Assembly: GCA_016714045.1 (NCBI GenBank)
Contig: JADJNY010000001.1
Span: 930,001-994,000, forward strand
Length of the DNA: 64,000 nucleotides
DNA from: Planctomycetota bacterium
GTDB taxonomy: Bacteria; Planctomycetota; UBA1135; GCA-002686595
Reading direction: 5' to 3'
The notes under the pieces were generated by a model that had not been told where the DNA came from, searched no databases, and worked only from the letters and a program-made list of their open reading frames with translations. A program made the translations under genes and the position numbers. Below, piece by piece: positions 9,680-19,661 of the stretch. Within the stretch, counting starts at the first letter, position 1. Every line of letters begins with the position of its first letter.

Positions 9680-11014
9680 GTGCCGAGAAGCTCACGCGTG
9701 GAACGAGATCTCGCCCGCCCTGCCGTCGACGACGGAGGGAGTGCGACTCCGTCCGTCATCGGACTGTTCTCTCTCGAATCGAGCGCGTCGCGGACCGCCC
9801 ACGACGCAGGGCTCGGTGCGCCCGCGGCTCCGCCGCCGCCGGCGCTCGAAGACGAGCCGACGCGAACGGATGGCGCGCCCGACGGCGGCCGCGCGGTCCG
9901 TCCAGGCACGCGCAAGCCGCGCCTTGCGGTGCTCGGTTCGCGCGGCATTCCGGCGCGCTACGGCGGCTTCGAGACCTTCGCGGAAGAACTCTCCGTCCGC
10001 CTCGTCGCGCGCGGCATCGACGTGACCGTGTTCTGCGAAGGAACGGGCGCCGGCGCGCCGACGGAGCACCGCGGCGTGCGGCTCGTCCACGTCCGTCCGC
10101 GCGCCCCCGGGCCGCTGCGGACGCTCGCGTTCGACGCGCAGTGCCTCGCCGCGGCGTGTCGCGAGTACGACGTCGTCTACATGCTCGGCTACGGCTCGAG
10201 CGCCCTCTGCGCACTTCCGCGGCTCTTCGGCCGACAGGTCTGGATCAACATGGACGGCCTCGAGTGGCGCCGCTCCAAGTGGAGCGCGCCCGCGCGGGCC
10301 TTCCTCTGGTGCATGGAGCGCGCGGCCTTCGCCACGGCGACGCGTCTCGTGTTCGACAACGCGGCGTTGCGCGACGAGGTCGAGACCCGTCGCGGCGCGG
10401 CGAAGCGCTCGAGCGTGATCGAGTACGGCGCCCCGCTCCACGACGACGACGCAGGCCGCGAGGTCGTCGAGCACTTCGGACTGGAGCCCGGCGCGTACTA
10501 CCTCGCCGTCGCGCGGCTCGAGCCGGAGAACCACCTGCACGAGATCGTGCGCGCGCACCGCATCAGCGGGTCGACGCGCCCGCTCGCGATCGTCACCAAC
10601 CTCGAGCGCGGCGGCGAGTACGCGCGCGAGCTCGCGGCGATGTCCGGGCCGCGCACGCGCATCCTGGGCTCGGTGTACGAGCCGGAGCGCCTGCGCCCGT
10701 TGCGCCGTCACGCCCACGCGTACGTCCACGGGCACAGCGTCGGCGGGACGAACCCCTCCCTGCTCGAGGCGATGGGCGTCGCGAACGCCGTCGTCGCGCA
10801 CGACAACCCGTTCAACCGCGAAGTGCTCGGCGACTCCGCGCTCTACTGGCGCGACGAAGACGAACTGGAGCTCGCGTTCGAGTGCTGCGACGCGCTCGAG
10901 CCGGACGAGCGCGAACGCCTCCGCCGCGGCGCGTTCGCGCGAGCGCGCGACCGCTACGGCTGGGAGCGCATCGCCGACGAGTACGCGCGCTTGATCATGG
11001 AGAGCATCGCGTGA
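9680..11014 (+). CDS. Glycosyltransferase family 4 with DUF1972 N-terminal domain
   Basis: A cytoplasmic GT-B glycosyltransferase. The N-terminal DUF1972 block is diagnostic (LAVLGSRGIPARYGGFETF), as in rhamnosyltransferases of capsule loci. The C-terminal GT4 half holds the sugar-nucleotide binding pattern (YLAVARLEPENHLHEIV ... GHSVGGTNPSLLEAMG). The start is uncertain. The earliest ATG (9533) lies inside the 5' end of the divergent phosphatase gene. GTG 9680 is my choice, yet conserved sequence only begins at about 9923, so the true start could be later. It probably adds a sugar to the lipid-linked repeat unit. The stop overlaps the next start by 4 bases (GTGA at 11011), indicating translational coupling. 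Confidence 0.85.
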   Translation: MPRSSRVERDLARPAVDDGGSATPSVIGLFSLESSASRTAHDAGLGAPAAPPPPALEDEPTRTDGAPDGGRAVRPGTRKPRLAVLGSRGIPARYGGFETFAEELSVRLVARGIDVTVFCEGTGAGAPTEHRGVRLVHVRPRAPGPLRTLAFDAQCLAAACREYDVVYMLGYGSSALCALPRLFGRQVWINMDGLEWRRSKWSAPARAFLWCMERAAFATATRLVFDNAALRDEVETRRGAAKRSSVIEYGAPLHDDDAGREVVEHFGLEPGAYYLAVARLEPENHLHEIVRAHRISGSTRPLAIVTNLERGGEYARELAAMSGPRTRILGSVYEPERLRPLRRHAHAYVHGHSVGGTNPSLLEAMGVANAVVAHDNPFNREVLGDSALYWRDEDELELAFECCDALEPDERERLRRGAFARARDRYGWERIADEYARLIMESIA

Positions 11015-12632
11015 GCCCGCTCGAGCTCCTTCAGGAACGCGCCACCGGTCTCCGCGCGCCGCGCGTGCGCTTCGACGTCGATCCACTGCCCGCGTGGCTC
11101 GCCTCCGCGGCGCGCACGCTCGAGGGCGAGGGCGTGATCGAGGCGTGGGGGCGCGAGCCGGTTCCCGCCGTCGCGAACGAGCCCGGCGCGCGCGGGCTCG
11201 ATCGCCTGTCGGTCGCGCTCGACGCGTGGCTCGCGCGCCGCATCCTGCACGCGCCCGAACAGGCGTGGCGGCCCGCGTTGGAGGGCCTGCGCGCCGCGCG
11301 CGGGCGTCCGTCGATCGTCCTCGGCGTCGACGCGCCGCCCGCAGCCGACGGGGACGCGCAGCGGTGGTGGCTGCGCTTCGGCGCGAGCGGCACGCGCCAC
11401 GCCGAGGAGCTCGCGCGAGGCGACGCGGTGCTCGAGATCGAGCTCCTCGAGCGCCTCGCGGACGGTCGCGACGTCGTCGTCGCGCGCACGCGCACGAAGG
11501 CCGCGCGCTCGCTGTTCGTCAGCCAGAGCCGCGCGGGTTGGAAGGCCGCGGCGCTGCTCGAGCGCGTGCTCCGCGCGCGCGCCGCCCGACCCCCGAGCGG
11601 GAGCCCGAGCCGGAACGCGCACACGAAGCACAGCCCGCGCGCACGTCGTCCGAGGACGCGCCCGTCCCGTCCGTTCCGCCCGTCCCGCGCCGAGCGCCCG
11701 CCGGCGCCGCACGCCGCGCGTTGGGCCGCGCGTGGACGGTGCTCGCGCGCGAGGACGCGTGGCGCCTCGCGTGGCGGCGCCTCGCCGACGGCGCCGAGAC
11801 GCCGCTCCCCATCGGCCGGACGTGGTTGAGCGAGCACGAGCTCGTCGCGCCCGCGGGCCAGTTCTACGCGGATCCGTTCCTGCTCGAGCACGAGGGGCGC
11901 GCGGCGCTCTTCTTCGAGCACTTCGAGGCCGCGCGCGGGCTCGGCACGCTCGCCGCGGTCGAGCTCGACGCACGCGGCGCGCCCGGCCCGGTGCGCGAGG
12001 TCCTCCGCGCCGCGCACCACTTGTCCTACCCGTACGTGTTCGCCCACGAGGGCGCCGCGTACATGATCCCCGAGACGCACGCGGCGCGGCGCATCGAGCT
12101 GTGGCGATCGCGCGCGTTCCCGTTCGAGTGGGAACGCGAGCGCACGCTGATCGACGGCGTCGACGCGGTCGACGCGACGTGGTTCGAGCACGGCGGCCTC
12201 TACTGGCTGCTCGCCTGCGTCGCGCGCCCGCACGCGCCGCGCTCGGAGGAACTCTGCGCGTTCTGGAGCGAGCGTCCGTTCGGTCCGTGGCGCGCGCACG
12301 CGGCGAACCCGGTCGTCGACGATCCCTGCGGCGCGCGTCCGGCGGGCCGGCCGTTCGTGCTCGGTGGGCGCCTCGTACGTCCCGCGCAGGACGTCGCGCT
12401 CGAGTACGGCGGTCGCATCGTGTTCCAGGAGGTGCTCGAGCTCGACCCCGCGCGGTACCAGGAGCGCGTCCTCGGCGCGTTCGACCCGGAGGGGATCGCG
12501 GACGCCGTGGGCGCGCACACGTACGACCGCAGCGCGCGACACGAAGTGATCGATCTGCGCGGGACGCGGTGGCGTCGGCCGGCCTGGCTCCGCGCCGCGA
12601 GCCGCGCGTTCTCCCGGAGGCGCCCGCGGTGA
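11011..12632 (+). CDS. Formyltransferase-like / GINT1_N-like two-domain protein, frame break
   Basis: The GTG at 11011 overlaps the preceding stop. The first part (to about 11575) resembles the N-terminal fold of formyltransferase-like proteins (VIEAWGREPVPAVANEP ... DVVVARTRTKAARS). Past 11571-11596 the reading continues in another frame as a Pro/Glu-rich linker. A domain of about 300 residues follows that resembles the N-terminal domain of plant glucosamine inositolphosphorylceramide transferase, a GH43-like propeller (FYADPFLLEHEGRAALFFE, YPYVFAHEGAAYMIPET, DATWFEHGGLYWLL). The span of 1622 bases is one short of a multiple of three, so a missing base in the GC/C-rich tract fits. Proteins of this build recur in capsule loci, with unknown chemistry. 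The domain call rests on motif memory, not an alignment. Confidence 0.65.
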
Positions 12633-13918
12633 GCGTGGTCGACGAGTTCCGCGCGCGCATCGAGCGCCACGGCGTCGTGCTGGCGGACCAAGCGCTCGTC
12701 AGCGGGACGAGCTTCGTCACGACGGTGCTCCTCGTGCGCGCGCTCGGTCTCGACGGCTTCGGGCGCTTCTCGCTCGCGTGGATGGCGGTCGTCTTCGCGC
12801 AGGCGTTGCAGCTCGCGTTCGTCGGGACGCCGATGGCGACGCTGGGACCGAAGGAAGAGGGGGAGCGCGCGCAGGCCTACCACGCGGACGTGCTGCGGCT
12901 CGAGCTCGCGTTCCTCGCCGCCGCGCTCGCGCTCGGACTCGCCGTCGGCGTGCCCGCGGCGCGCGCCCTCGGCGCGGGGTTGTCCGTGCCGGAGCTCGGC
13001 GCCGTCGCGTTCCTCGCGCTCGCGCGCTGCGCGCACGACTTCGTGCGGCAGCGCGCGTACGTCCTCGAGGCGCGCGGGCTCGCGTTGCGGATCGACGTGT
13101 CGGCCGCGGCCGTCCAGCTCTTGCTCCTCGCGCTGCTGGGCTTCGGTGGCCGGCTCGACCCGGCGTCGGCGCTCGGCGCGCTCGGCGTCGGCAGCCTCGC
13201 GGGCGTCGTCGCGGGACTTCCGGACACGGCGACGTGGCGGGCCGCTCCCGGCGCCGTGCGGCGCGCAGCCCTGCGGCACGCGGGGATGTCGCGCTGGCTC
13301 GTCGCGCTGGCCGTGCTGCAGTGGTTCACTTCGAACGCGTTCGCGCTGGCGGCCGGCGCGGTGCTCGGCCCCGCCGCGCTCGGCGCGCTGCGCGCAGGGC
13401 AGACCGTGATGGGCGTCCTGCACGTCGGCCTGCTCGCGCTGGAGAACGTCGTGCCCGTCCGGGCGGCGTGGATCGCGGCGCGGAGCTCCTTCGCGGCGGC
13501 CTCGGCCTACCTCGTGCGCGTCGCGTGGATCGGTGGGGCGTGCACGCTCGCCGCGTCCGTGGGCGTGGGCCTCGCGGCCGCGCCGCTCGCGCGCCTGTGC
13601 TACGGCGCCGAGAGCCCCGACACCGTGCTCGCCATCCGCGGGTTCGCGCTCCTCTACGTGTTCGCGTTCCTCGTCAGCGTCGTGACGATCCGGTTGCGCA
13701 CGCAGGAGCGCACGCGGCCCGTCTTCGTCGCGCAGGCGCTCGGCGCGGGCTTCGCGCTCCTCGCCGCGCGCTCGACCGTGGAGACGTTCGGTCTCGCGGG
13801 GGCGCTCGCGGGCATCGTGCTCCAGCAGGCGCTCGTGCTGCTCGTGCTCGCGCTCGCGGCGCGCCTCGCGCGCGAGGGTCAGGCCGCGGTGCGGCCCGCC
13901 GCGGGCGGGGCTCCGTAG
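12629..13918 (+). CDS. wzx: Oligosaccharide flippase (Wzx-like, MOP superfamily)
   Basis: A 429-residue integral membrane protein with about 12-14 hydrophobic helices. It starts ADQALVSGTSFVTTVLLVRALG, the usual first helix of Wzx/RfbX-type flippases (a conserved short-loop Gly-Thr-Phe pattern). It would move the lipid-linked repeat unit across the inner membrane. The GTG at 12629 has GGAGG (12616-12620) eight bases upstream and overlaps the preceding stop by 4 bases, so it is translationally coupled. Its 3' end overlaps the convergent glycosyltransferase gene by 40 bases. Confidence 0.85.
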   Translation: MSVVDEFRARIERHGVVLADQALVSGTSFVTTVLLVRALGLDGFGRFSLAWMAVVFAQALQLAFVGTPMATLGPKEEGERAQAYHADVLRLELAFLAAALALGLAVGVPAARALGAGLSVPELGAVAFLALARCAHDFVRQRAYVLEARGLALRIDVSAAAVQLLLLALLGFGGRLDPASALGALGVGSLAGVVAGLPDTATWRAAPGAVRRAALRHAGMSRWLVALAVLQWFTSNAFALAAGAVLGPAALGALRAGQTVMGVLHVGLLALENVVPVRAAWIAARSSFAAASAYLVRVAWIGGACTLAASVGVGLAAAPLARLCYGAESPDTVLAIRGFALLYVFAFLVSVVTIRLRTQERTRPVFVAQALGAGFALLAARSTVETFGLAGALAGIVLQQALVLLVLALAARLAREGQAAVRPAAGGAP

Positions 13919-15024
13919 AGCGCCTCGACCGAACGTTCGGCGATGCGGGCCCAGTCGTAGTCGCGCGCGACCAGCTCGCGCGCGCGTTCGCCGTGCGCCG
14001 CGAGCCGTCCGGCCTCGAAGAGCCGCTCGCAGCGGCCGAGCGCGGTGCAGAGCGCGCGCGCGTCGTTCGGGGCGAGCGTCCAACCGGCGCCCGCGGCCTC
14101 GAACGGCTCCGCCAGGTTCGTCGCGCGCGACAGGAGGCACGGGAGGCCGAGCGCGCCGGCCTCGAGCACGGCGATCGGCATGCCCTCGTTGCGCGACGGA
14201 TGCAGGAACACGTCCGCCGCGCGCAGGGCCGCGAGCTTCGCCGCGCCGAACAGCGGACCGTGGAAGCGCGCGCGGGAGCCGAGCCCGAGCTCGCGCGCGC
14301 GCCGCGCGAGCGCCGCCCGGTCCGGTCCGTCGCCGATCACGGAGAGCTCGCCCGTACCGCCGGCCGCGAGGTGCAGCGCGAAACCGTCGAGCAGGACGTC
14401 GAGGCCCTTCGTGCGCGCGTCGAGCCGCCCGCAGAACGCGAACGCGGGGTGCGCCCCGGGAGTGCGCGCGGCGAGCGGACCGGCGAACTCCGCGGTGTCG
14501 ACGCCGTTCGGGAGCACGACCGCGCGCGCGGACGGCGCGTACCCTCGGAGCTCCTCGGCCTCGACCGCGGAGAAGACGTGCACGGCGCGCGCATCGCGCA
14601 GGAGCGGTCCGTCGACGAGCGCGAGGTACAGCCGCTTCGCGACCCAGCGCGCGCGGACGACGGCCGTCCGGTACGCGCCGTGCGGCGTCAAGACCCACGG
14701 GACCGCGCGGCGCGCGAGCACGCGGGCGGCGCGATGGAACTCGGGGTGGTAGCCGCCGTGCAGATGGACGACCGACGTCCCGTCGAGCTCAGCGAGCGCG
14801 TGCTCGAGCTTCGGCGCGAGCCGCCACGGAGCCCGCTCGCGGGCGAAGAGGCGCAGCGCGTACGTGCGCGCGGGGGTGGGGGCGGCCGGGTCGGGCGTGA
14901 TGCCCCAGACGTCGACGTCGAGGCCGAGGGCGCGCTGCGCGTTCGCGAGACCGTGCGCGACGCGGTTGACGCCGTTCGCGCGCTCGGGGTTCGCCTTGCC
15001 GAGGACGAGGTGGACGATCTTCAC
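13879..15024 (-). CDS. Glycosyltransferase family 4
   Basis: A 381-residue GT-B enzyme. The N-terminal domain begins [20 protein letters not shown] with a Gly-rich loop and HLHGGYHPE. The C-terminal domain has FCGRLDARTKGLDVLLDGF (donor-binding start) and FLHPSRNEGMPIAVLEAGA, the family E-x7-E motif. It likely transfers a sugar from a nucleotide donor to the growing repeat unit. Its start overlaps the stop of the upstream glycosyltransferase by 4 bases (ATGA), the first of a chain of such overlaps on this strand up to 20878. The acceptor and donor cannot be read from sequence. Confidence 0.88.
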   Translation of the reverse strand: MKIVHLVLGKANPERANGVNRVAHGLANAQRALGLDVDVWGITPDPAAPTPARTYALRLFARERAPWRLAPKLEHALAELDGTSVVHLHGGYHPEFHRAARVLARRAVPWVLTPHGAYRTAVVRARWVAKRLYLALVDGPLLRDARAVHVFSAVEAEELRGYAPSARAVVLPNGVDTAEFAGPLAARTPGAHPAFAFCGRLDARTKGLDVLLDGFALHLAAGGTGELSVIGDGPDRAALARRARELGLGSRARFHGPLFGAAKLAALRAADVFLHPSRNEGMPIAVLEAGALGLPCLLSRATNLAEPFEAAGAGWTLAPNDARALCTALGRCERLFEAGRLAAHGERARELVARDYDWARIAERSVEALYGAPPAAGRTAA

Positions 15025-16211
15025 GCGGCGGCCTCCTCACGCACGCGCGTGGCGCGCACGACGTCCGCGTACAGCGCGTCGAAGTCGCGCACGTAGCGCT
15101 CGACGGAGAAGTGCTCGCGCTGGCGCGCGCGGCCGGCGCGGCCCATCGCGTCGGCGGCGCCTGGCTCCGACAAGAGCGCGTCGAGCGCGCGCGCGAGGTC
15201 CTCGGCGTCGCCGGGCCGGAAGAGGCGACCGGTGACGCCCTCCTCGACGATCTCGAGCAGCCCGCCGTGCCCCGCGGCGACGACCGCGCGACCAGCGGCC
15301 ATCGCCTCGGCCGCGACGAGGCCGAACGGCTCGGGCAGCGTCGAGGGCACGGCGACGACCTCCGCCGCCGCGTAGAGCGTCGCGACGTCGTCGGTGAAGG
15401 GAAAGCGCCGCACGCGCTCGGCGAGGCCCGCGTCCGCGATGCCGCGCTCGAGCGCGGCCTCGAAGTGGCCTTGCCCGGGCGGTGCGCCGCCGGCGAACAC
15501 GAGCCCGAGGCGCGGATGACGGTCGACGAGGCGCTGCACGGCCTGGAGCAGCAGCGCGTGGCCCTTCCACGCGTTGACGCGGCCCGCGAGCAGCACCCAG
15601 CGGCGCTCGGGGTCGAGTCCGAGCGTCGCGAGCGCGCGCGCGCGGTCCTCCTCGGCCGCCGGGTTGCGCGCGACGCCGTTCGGGATCACGACGAGCGCGC
15701 CGGGACGGAAGCGGGCGCGCGCGCGGAGGTGCTCGGCCGTCGCGGCCGAGTTGCACGCGACGCGGGCCGCGTTGCGCGCGACGAAGCGCGCGACCGCGCG
15801 CGCGAGCCAGGGCGGGCGCTCCAGGATCTCGTGGACGTGCCAGACGTGGGGGACGCGCTCCGCGCGCGCGGCGAGGGCGCCCGAGAGCACGACGATCGTG
15901 TTCGTGTGGACGAGCACCGGCGCGTGGCGGCGCACGAGCGCGCGCGCGAAGCGCAGGGCCTCGGGCAGCTCGCGCGCGGCGCGCAGGAGCCCGCGCGGCC
16001 GGAGCGTCGCGCGGCCGAACGTGCACAAGGGGCCGACCTCGACCGTCGCGCCCGCTGCGCGCAAGTGGTCCGCGAGCGGCCCTTCGCGCGGCAGCGCGAC
16101 GACGGCTCGCCAGCGCGCGCGGTCGAGACCCTCGGCGAGCTGGAGCAGCGTGCGGTCGGAGCCGTAGAGCTCGGCCGACGCATGGAAGAAGAGCAGCGTG
16201 CGCGGCGTCAT
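15021..16211 (-). CDS. Glycosyltransferase family 4
   Basis: A 396-residue GT-B enzyme. The acceptor domain holds [20 protein letters not shown] and [14 protein letters not shown]. The donor domain has [20 protein letters not shown] and [20 protein letters not shown] with the two conserved Glu residues. Start ATG 16209-16211 overlaps the upstream acyltransferase stop. It belongs to the same polysaccharide operon and probably builds the repeat unit at the inner membrane face. No signal peptide or membrane helix is visible. Confidence 0.88.
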   Translation of the reverse strand: MTPRTLLFFHASAELYGSDRTLLQLAEGLDRARWRAVVALPREGPLADHLRAAGATVEVGPLCTFGRATLRPRGLLRAARELPEALRFARALVRRHAPVLVHTNTIVVLSGALAARAERVPHVWHVHEILERPPWLARAVARFVARNAARVACNSAATAEHLRARARFRPGALVVIPNGVARNPAAEEDRARALATLGLDPERRWVLLAGRVNAWKGHALLLQAVQRLVDRHPRLGLVFAGGAPPGQGHFEAALERGIADAGLAERVRRFPFTDDVATLYAAAEVVAVPSTLPEPFGLVAAEAMAAGRAVVAAGHGGLLEIVEEGVTGRLFRPGDAEDLARALDALLSEPGAADAMGRAGRARQREHFSVERYVRDFDALYADVVRATRVREEAAA

Positions 16212-16942
16212 GCGCTCCTCCGCGCGGCGTCGACGCGCACTTTGAGCACGCGCGCCGGCACGCCGCCGACGATCGTCCCGGGCGGCACGTCGCGCGTGAC
16301 GACGGCGCCGGCCGCCACGATCGAGCCGCGACCGATGCGCACGCCGGAGAGGATCGTGACGTTCGTGCCGATCCAGCAGTCGTCCTCGACGACGACGTCG
16401 CCGCGCACGACGCCCTGCTCCTTGATCGTGCGCGTCGTGTCGTCGTGCACGTGGTTCTCGGGCACGATGACGACGCGCGGGCCGAAGAGCACGTCGCGGC
16501 CGATCTCGACGTAGCCCGACGCGCCGAACCACGAGAAAGCGCCGATGGCGCTCCCCGCGCCGACGGAGAGGCCCTCGCCGAGGTCCGTCCCGTAGTACGA
16601 CGACGGCCGGATCGAGGCTTGGCGCCCGATCGTGACGCCGTCGCCGAGCCGGATGCCGCGGCGCGCGAGGCCTTGTAGCTCGACGCCGTCCTCGAGCTTC
16701 ACGTTGCGGCCCGCGTGGATCCGTCCGGCGCTCGTCACGCGCACGCCGCGGCCGACGAAGAGCGCGCCCGACGAAGAGGCGAGGCGCGGAGCGAGCAGCG
16801 CGCCGCGCGCGCGCATCCACGCGATGCGGGCGAGGACGCCGAGCGCCTCGAGCTCCGTCAGCGCGGGGAGCGCGAGCTCGTCCGCACCGCGCGGGGAGCG
16901 GCGTGCGACGAGGCGCGCGTGGAGCGTGCGGAAGGGCTTCAT
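16208..16942 (-). CDS. Left-handed beta-helix acyltransferase (hexapeptide repeat)
   Basis: A 244-residue protein whose second half is built of hexapeptide turns ([72 protein letters not shown]). It ends [15 protein letters not shown], the standard end of the xenobiotic/galactoside acetyltransferase class. The catalytic His is probably in PENHVHDDT. It would acetylate a sugar of the polysaccharide. ATGA overlaps link it to both neighbours. The N-terminal 70 residues are not part of the helix and are unassigned. Confidence 0.87.
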   Translation of the reverse strand: MKPFRTLHARLVARRSPRGADELALPALTELEALGVLARIAWMRARGALLAPRLASSSGALFVGRGVRVTSAGRIHAGRNVKLEDGVELQGLARRGIRLGDGVTIGRQASIRPSSYYGTDLGEGLSVGAGSAIGAFSWFGASGYVEIGRDVLFGPRVVIVPENHVHDDTTRTIKEQGVVRGDVVVEDDCWIGTNVTILSGVRIGRGSIVAAGAVVTRDVPPGTIVGGVPARVLKVRVDAARRSA

Positions 16943-18239
16943 GCCGCCTCCCGCGCGCGGACCGTGTCCCGGGGCGGCGTCGGAGCGGCGCGGCCGTGGC
17001 GCGCTTCGGCGAAGGCGTACAGCTCGTCGATGCGCTCGCCCTTCGCGCTCCACGTCGCGTTCGCGAGCGTCCACGCGCACGCGTTGCGCGCGAGGCGGCG
17101 CCGCAGCGCTTCGTCCGCGTGCAACGCGCACAGCGCATCGCCGAGTCCGGCCGCCGTCGCTTCGAACGTGCTCTCGACGGGCGCCACGAGGCCGCGCGGC
17201 GCGGGCTCGCGCGCGCCGGTCATGGCGGCGGGCCCGCCCCAGTCGAGACACACCACGGGGTTACCTGCGGCCATCGCCTCGACGACGACCATCCCGGCAC
17301 CCTCGAAGGACGGGAAGAGGAACGCGTCGGAGCGGGCGAGGCGCGCGAGCACCTCCGCGCGCGGCACGTGGCCTGTCACCAGGACTCGATCCGCCAGGCC
17401 GAGCTCGGCCGCGCGCGCGAGCAGCGTCGCGCGCAGCGGTCCCGCGCCGACGAACGCGAGCCGCGCTTCGGGCGCCGCGCGCGCGAGGCGCGCAAAAGCC
17501 TCGAGCGCGAGCCGCGGTCCCTTCAGATCGACGAGGCGTCCCGCGAAGACGACGTCGAAGCCCGCGCTGCGCTCGAAGCGGTCGCGCGCGGGAGGCACGT
17601 GCTCCGTGCCGCACGCCAGGAACGCGCGCGCGCGCAGCCGAACGGGCGCGGGGAGCACCGCGACGTCGTCGGGACCGATGCCGAGGACGAGGTCCGCGCG
17701 CCGGCGCGTCGCGGCGAGGAACGGGTCCGCGAGCTCGACCGCGCGCTTGCACGCGGCCTTCGCGAGCTCCGCCGCGCGCGCGCGCAGGTCGCCGCGCGCG
17801 AGGAAGCGGTCAGGCACGCGGGGATGGCGGCCGACGGGGCCCCACACGAATGGCTTCCCGACGAACGCGAGGCCCGACGGGATCCAGCTCGACGCGAACG
17901 TGACGTGGTGGACGACGTCGAAGTCGAGCGCTCGGTCGAGCGCGCGCGCGCGGCGCGCGAGGGCGAGCTGCCACAAGTAGAAGTAGAGCACCGCCCCGCG
18001 CCCGCCGCGCTTCCAGGCGCGCATCCGTAGGGGAGGTCGAAGCCGACGAAGGTCAGCCGGTCCTCGAGGCCGAGCTCGCGCGCGGCGGCGACGCAACGGG
18101 CGACGTTGTTCTCGCGCGTGAGCACCCACGCGCGGTGGCGGCGCGCGCCCTCGACGGCCCAGTTCCAGCCGATGCCGGCCTCGGAGCCGAGGCCGGGCTC
18201 GCAGGCGTAGGCGACGAGGAGGACCTTGCGTTCGCGCAT
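16939..18239 (-). CDS. Glycosyltransferase family 4, interrupted by a 1-base frame break
   Basis: The gene starts at ATG 18237-18239 ([20 protein letters not shown], a frequent opening of GT4 enzymes) and runs in that frame to GFDLPY. At about 18026-18029 the match moves to another frame and continues [11 protein letters not shown] through [36 protein letters not shown] and [20 protein letters not shown] to the stop at 16939. Restoring one base at TAC-GG on the coding strand gives a single uninterrupted protein. The span (1301 bases) is one short of a multiple of three. I take this as a complete glycosyltransferase with a probable sequence error. Confidence 0.83.
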
Positions 18240-18242
18240 GGG

Positions 18243-19661
18243 TCAGGCTCCGTGGGCGGCGGGTGAGCGCCCGCCGTGGCGGTCGGTGACGTCCGGTGCG
18301 AGGTCGTGCTCGTCGCCGTCCTCTTCCTCGTCCTCGAACGCGCCGTGCGTCTCGACCGGCGTGCGCGCGCCGAGCGCGACGATGGGGAGGAGCGCGTAGA
18401 AGAAGAGCATCAGCGGATTCGGCCAGCCGACGATGCCGAAGCTCGTCGCGCTGTTGATCACGGTGAGGACGAGCAAGGCCACGACGAGCGTCCACGCGGC
18501 GCGATCCGGTCCCGGCCGCCGCGCGCGCCGCCAGGCGGAGCGCAGGGCGAGCCCGAGCACGAGCAGCACGGCGCACAAGCCCGGCACTCCCGTGTAGAGG
18601 AGCGCGCCGAGGTAGGTGTTGTGCGCGTTCGTCCAGCGGAAGCCAGTGTGCTCGAAGGCTCCGTTCTCACCGAGGTTCAGCCAGCCGTTGTCGAGGATCG
18701 GGTGGAGCGGTGTTGACTCGGTGAGTAGGTGGGCTCACAGAGCGGTGCGCCCCGTGCCGCTCTTCAGGTTCGCGACGCTGTCGCCGCGCAGGAACCAGCT
18801 CTCGATCGCGCCGGCGTTGGCCACGACGAAGAGGAGCCCGACGACGAGGAGCGCGAGCGAGGTCGCCCACTGTCGGCGCGTGGCGCCGAAGAGCGGCGAC
18901 CAGAGCAGCGCCTGGCCCGCGAGGGTCGCGAGCATCGCGGTGCGCGAGCGCGCGAACAGGAGCACGCCGATCGCGAGCGCGAGGCACAGGAACGGAACCA
19001 GGCGTTCCCGCGCCAACCCCGCGGCGTGTTCGCGCGGCTCCTTGAGCTCCGCGGTCGCCCACAAGCCGAGCAGGGCCCCGACGGTGCCGAGCGTCTCGGC
19101 GTTGATCAGACGATTCCCCATGCGGACGAGCCCGTCCTGGCTGACGTGCAGCGCGAGTTCGGGCCGCAGCCCGGCGTAGACGAGCGTGATGCCGATCAGC
19201 GGCAAGAGCGCGAGCGCGTGCCAGCGCAACCGTGTGCGCAGCGACGCGCCGTCGTCGGCGGAGCGGCACCACAAGAGCACCCCGATCGCGACGAACGAGA
19301 AGACCTCGCCGAGGCGCATCAGGGGGAGCGCGGGGTCCTGGACGCCGACGAGGCCGAGCAGCGCCCAGGCGAGGAAGAAGGCGATCGGGAAGAGGCGCCG
19401 GTCCGTCAACGCGATCCATGCCGATCGGCGTGAGAAGAGCAGGATCAGCGCGAGACCGGCCGCGGCGAGGCGGGTGTACATCTTCCCGCGCGCGACCTCC
19501 GAGCCGAGGTCCTCGGCCGCCTGCACGCCGCCGCTCGCGAGGTCGAGCGTGACGAACGGGACGAAGCTCGCGTAGTAGACGAGGTAGGCGAGGGAGCGCG
19601 CGCCGGAGAGCCACCACGCCGCGAGGGTGCACGCGAGCAGGATCAGGAAGCCGATCGTCAT
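18243..19661 (-). CDS. O-antigen polymerase/ligase (Wzy_C), in-frame TGA at 18735-18737
   Basis: A membrane protein of about 10-12 helices. It opens TIGFLILLACTLAAWWLSG and contains the large-loop motif RGDSVANLKSGTGRTAL. In Wzy and WaaL proteins this motif is followed by Trp. Here a TGA stands at exactly that place, and the same frame continues sensibly (AHLLTESTPLHPILDNGWLN ... HNTYLGALLYTGVPG) to 18243. A TGG to TGA change therefore splits a gene that otherwise looks intact. TGA is used as a normal stop elsewhere, so recoding is unlikely. The 308 codons before the stop lack the last helices. It would polymerise or ligate the repeat units in the periplasm. Confidence 0.8.

Noticed and set aside
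9533..9680. ATG 9533 as start of the DUF1972 glycosyltransferase
   Set aside because: It lies inside the 5' end of the divergent phosphatase gene and the added 49 residues look non-coding.
18735..18737. TGA read as Trp (genetic code change) or as selenocysteine
   Set aside because: Many genes in the window end with TGA and their products end at natural domain boundaries; no SECIS-like need is implied at a Trp position.
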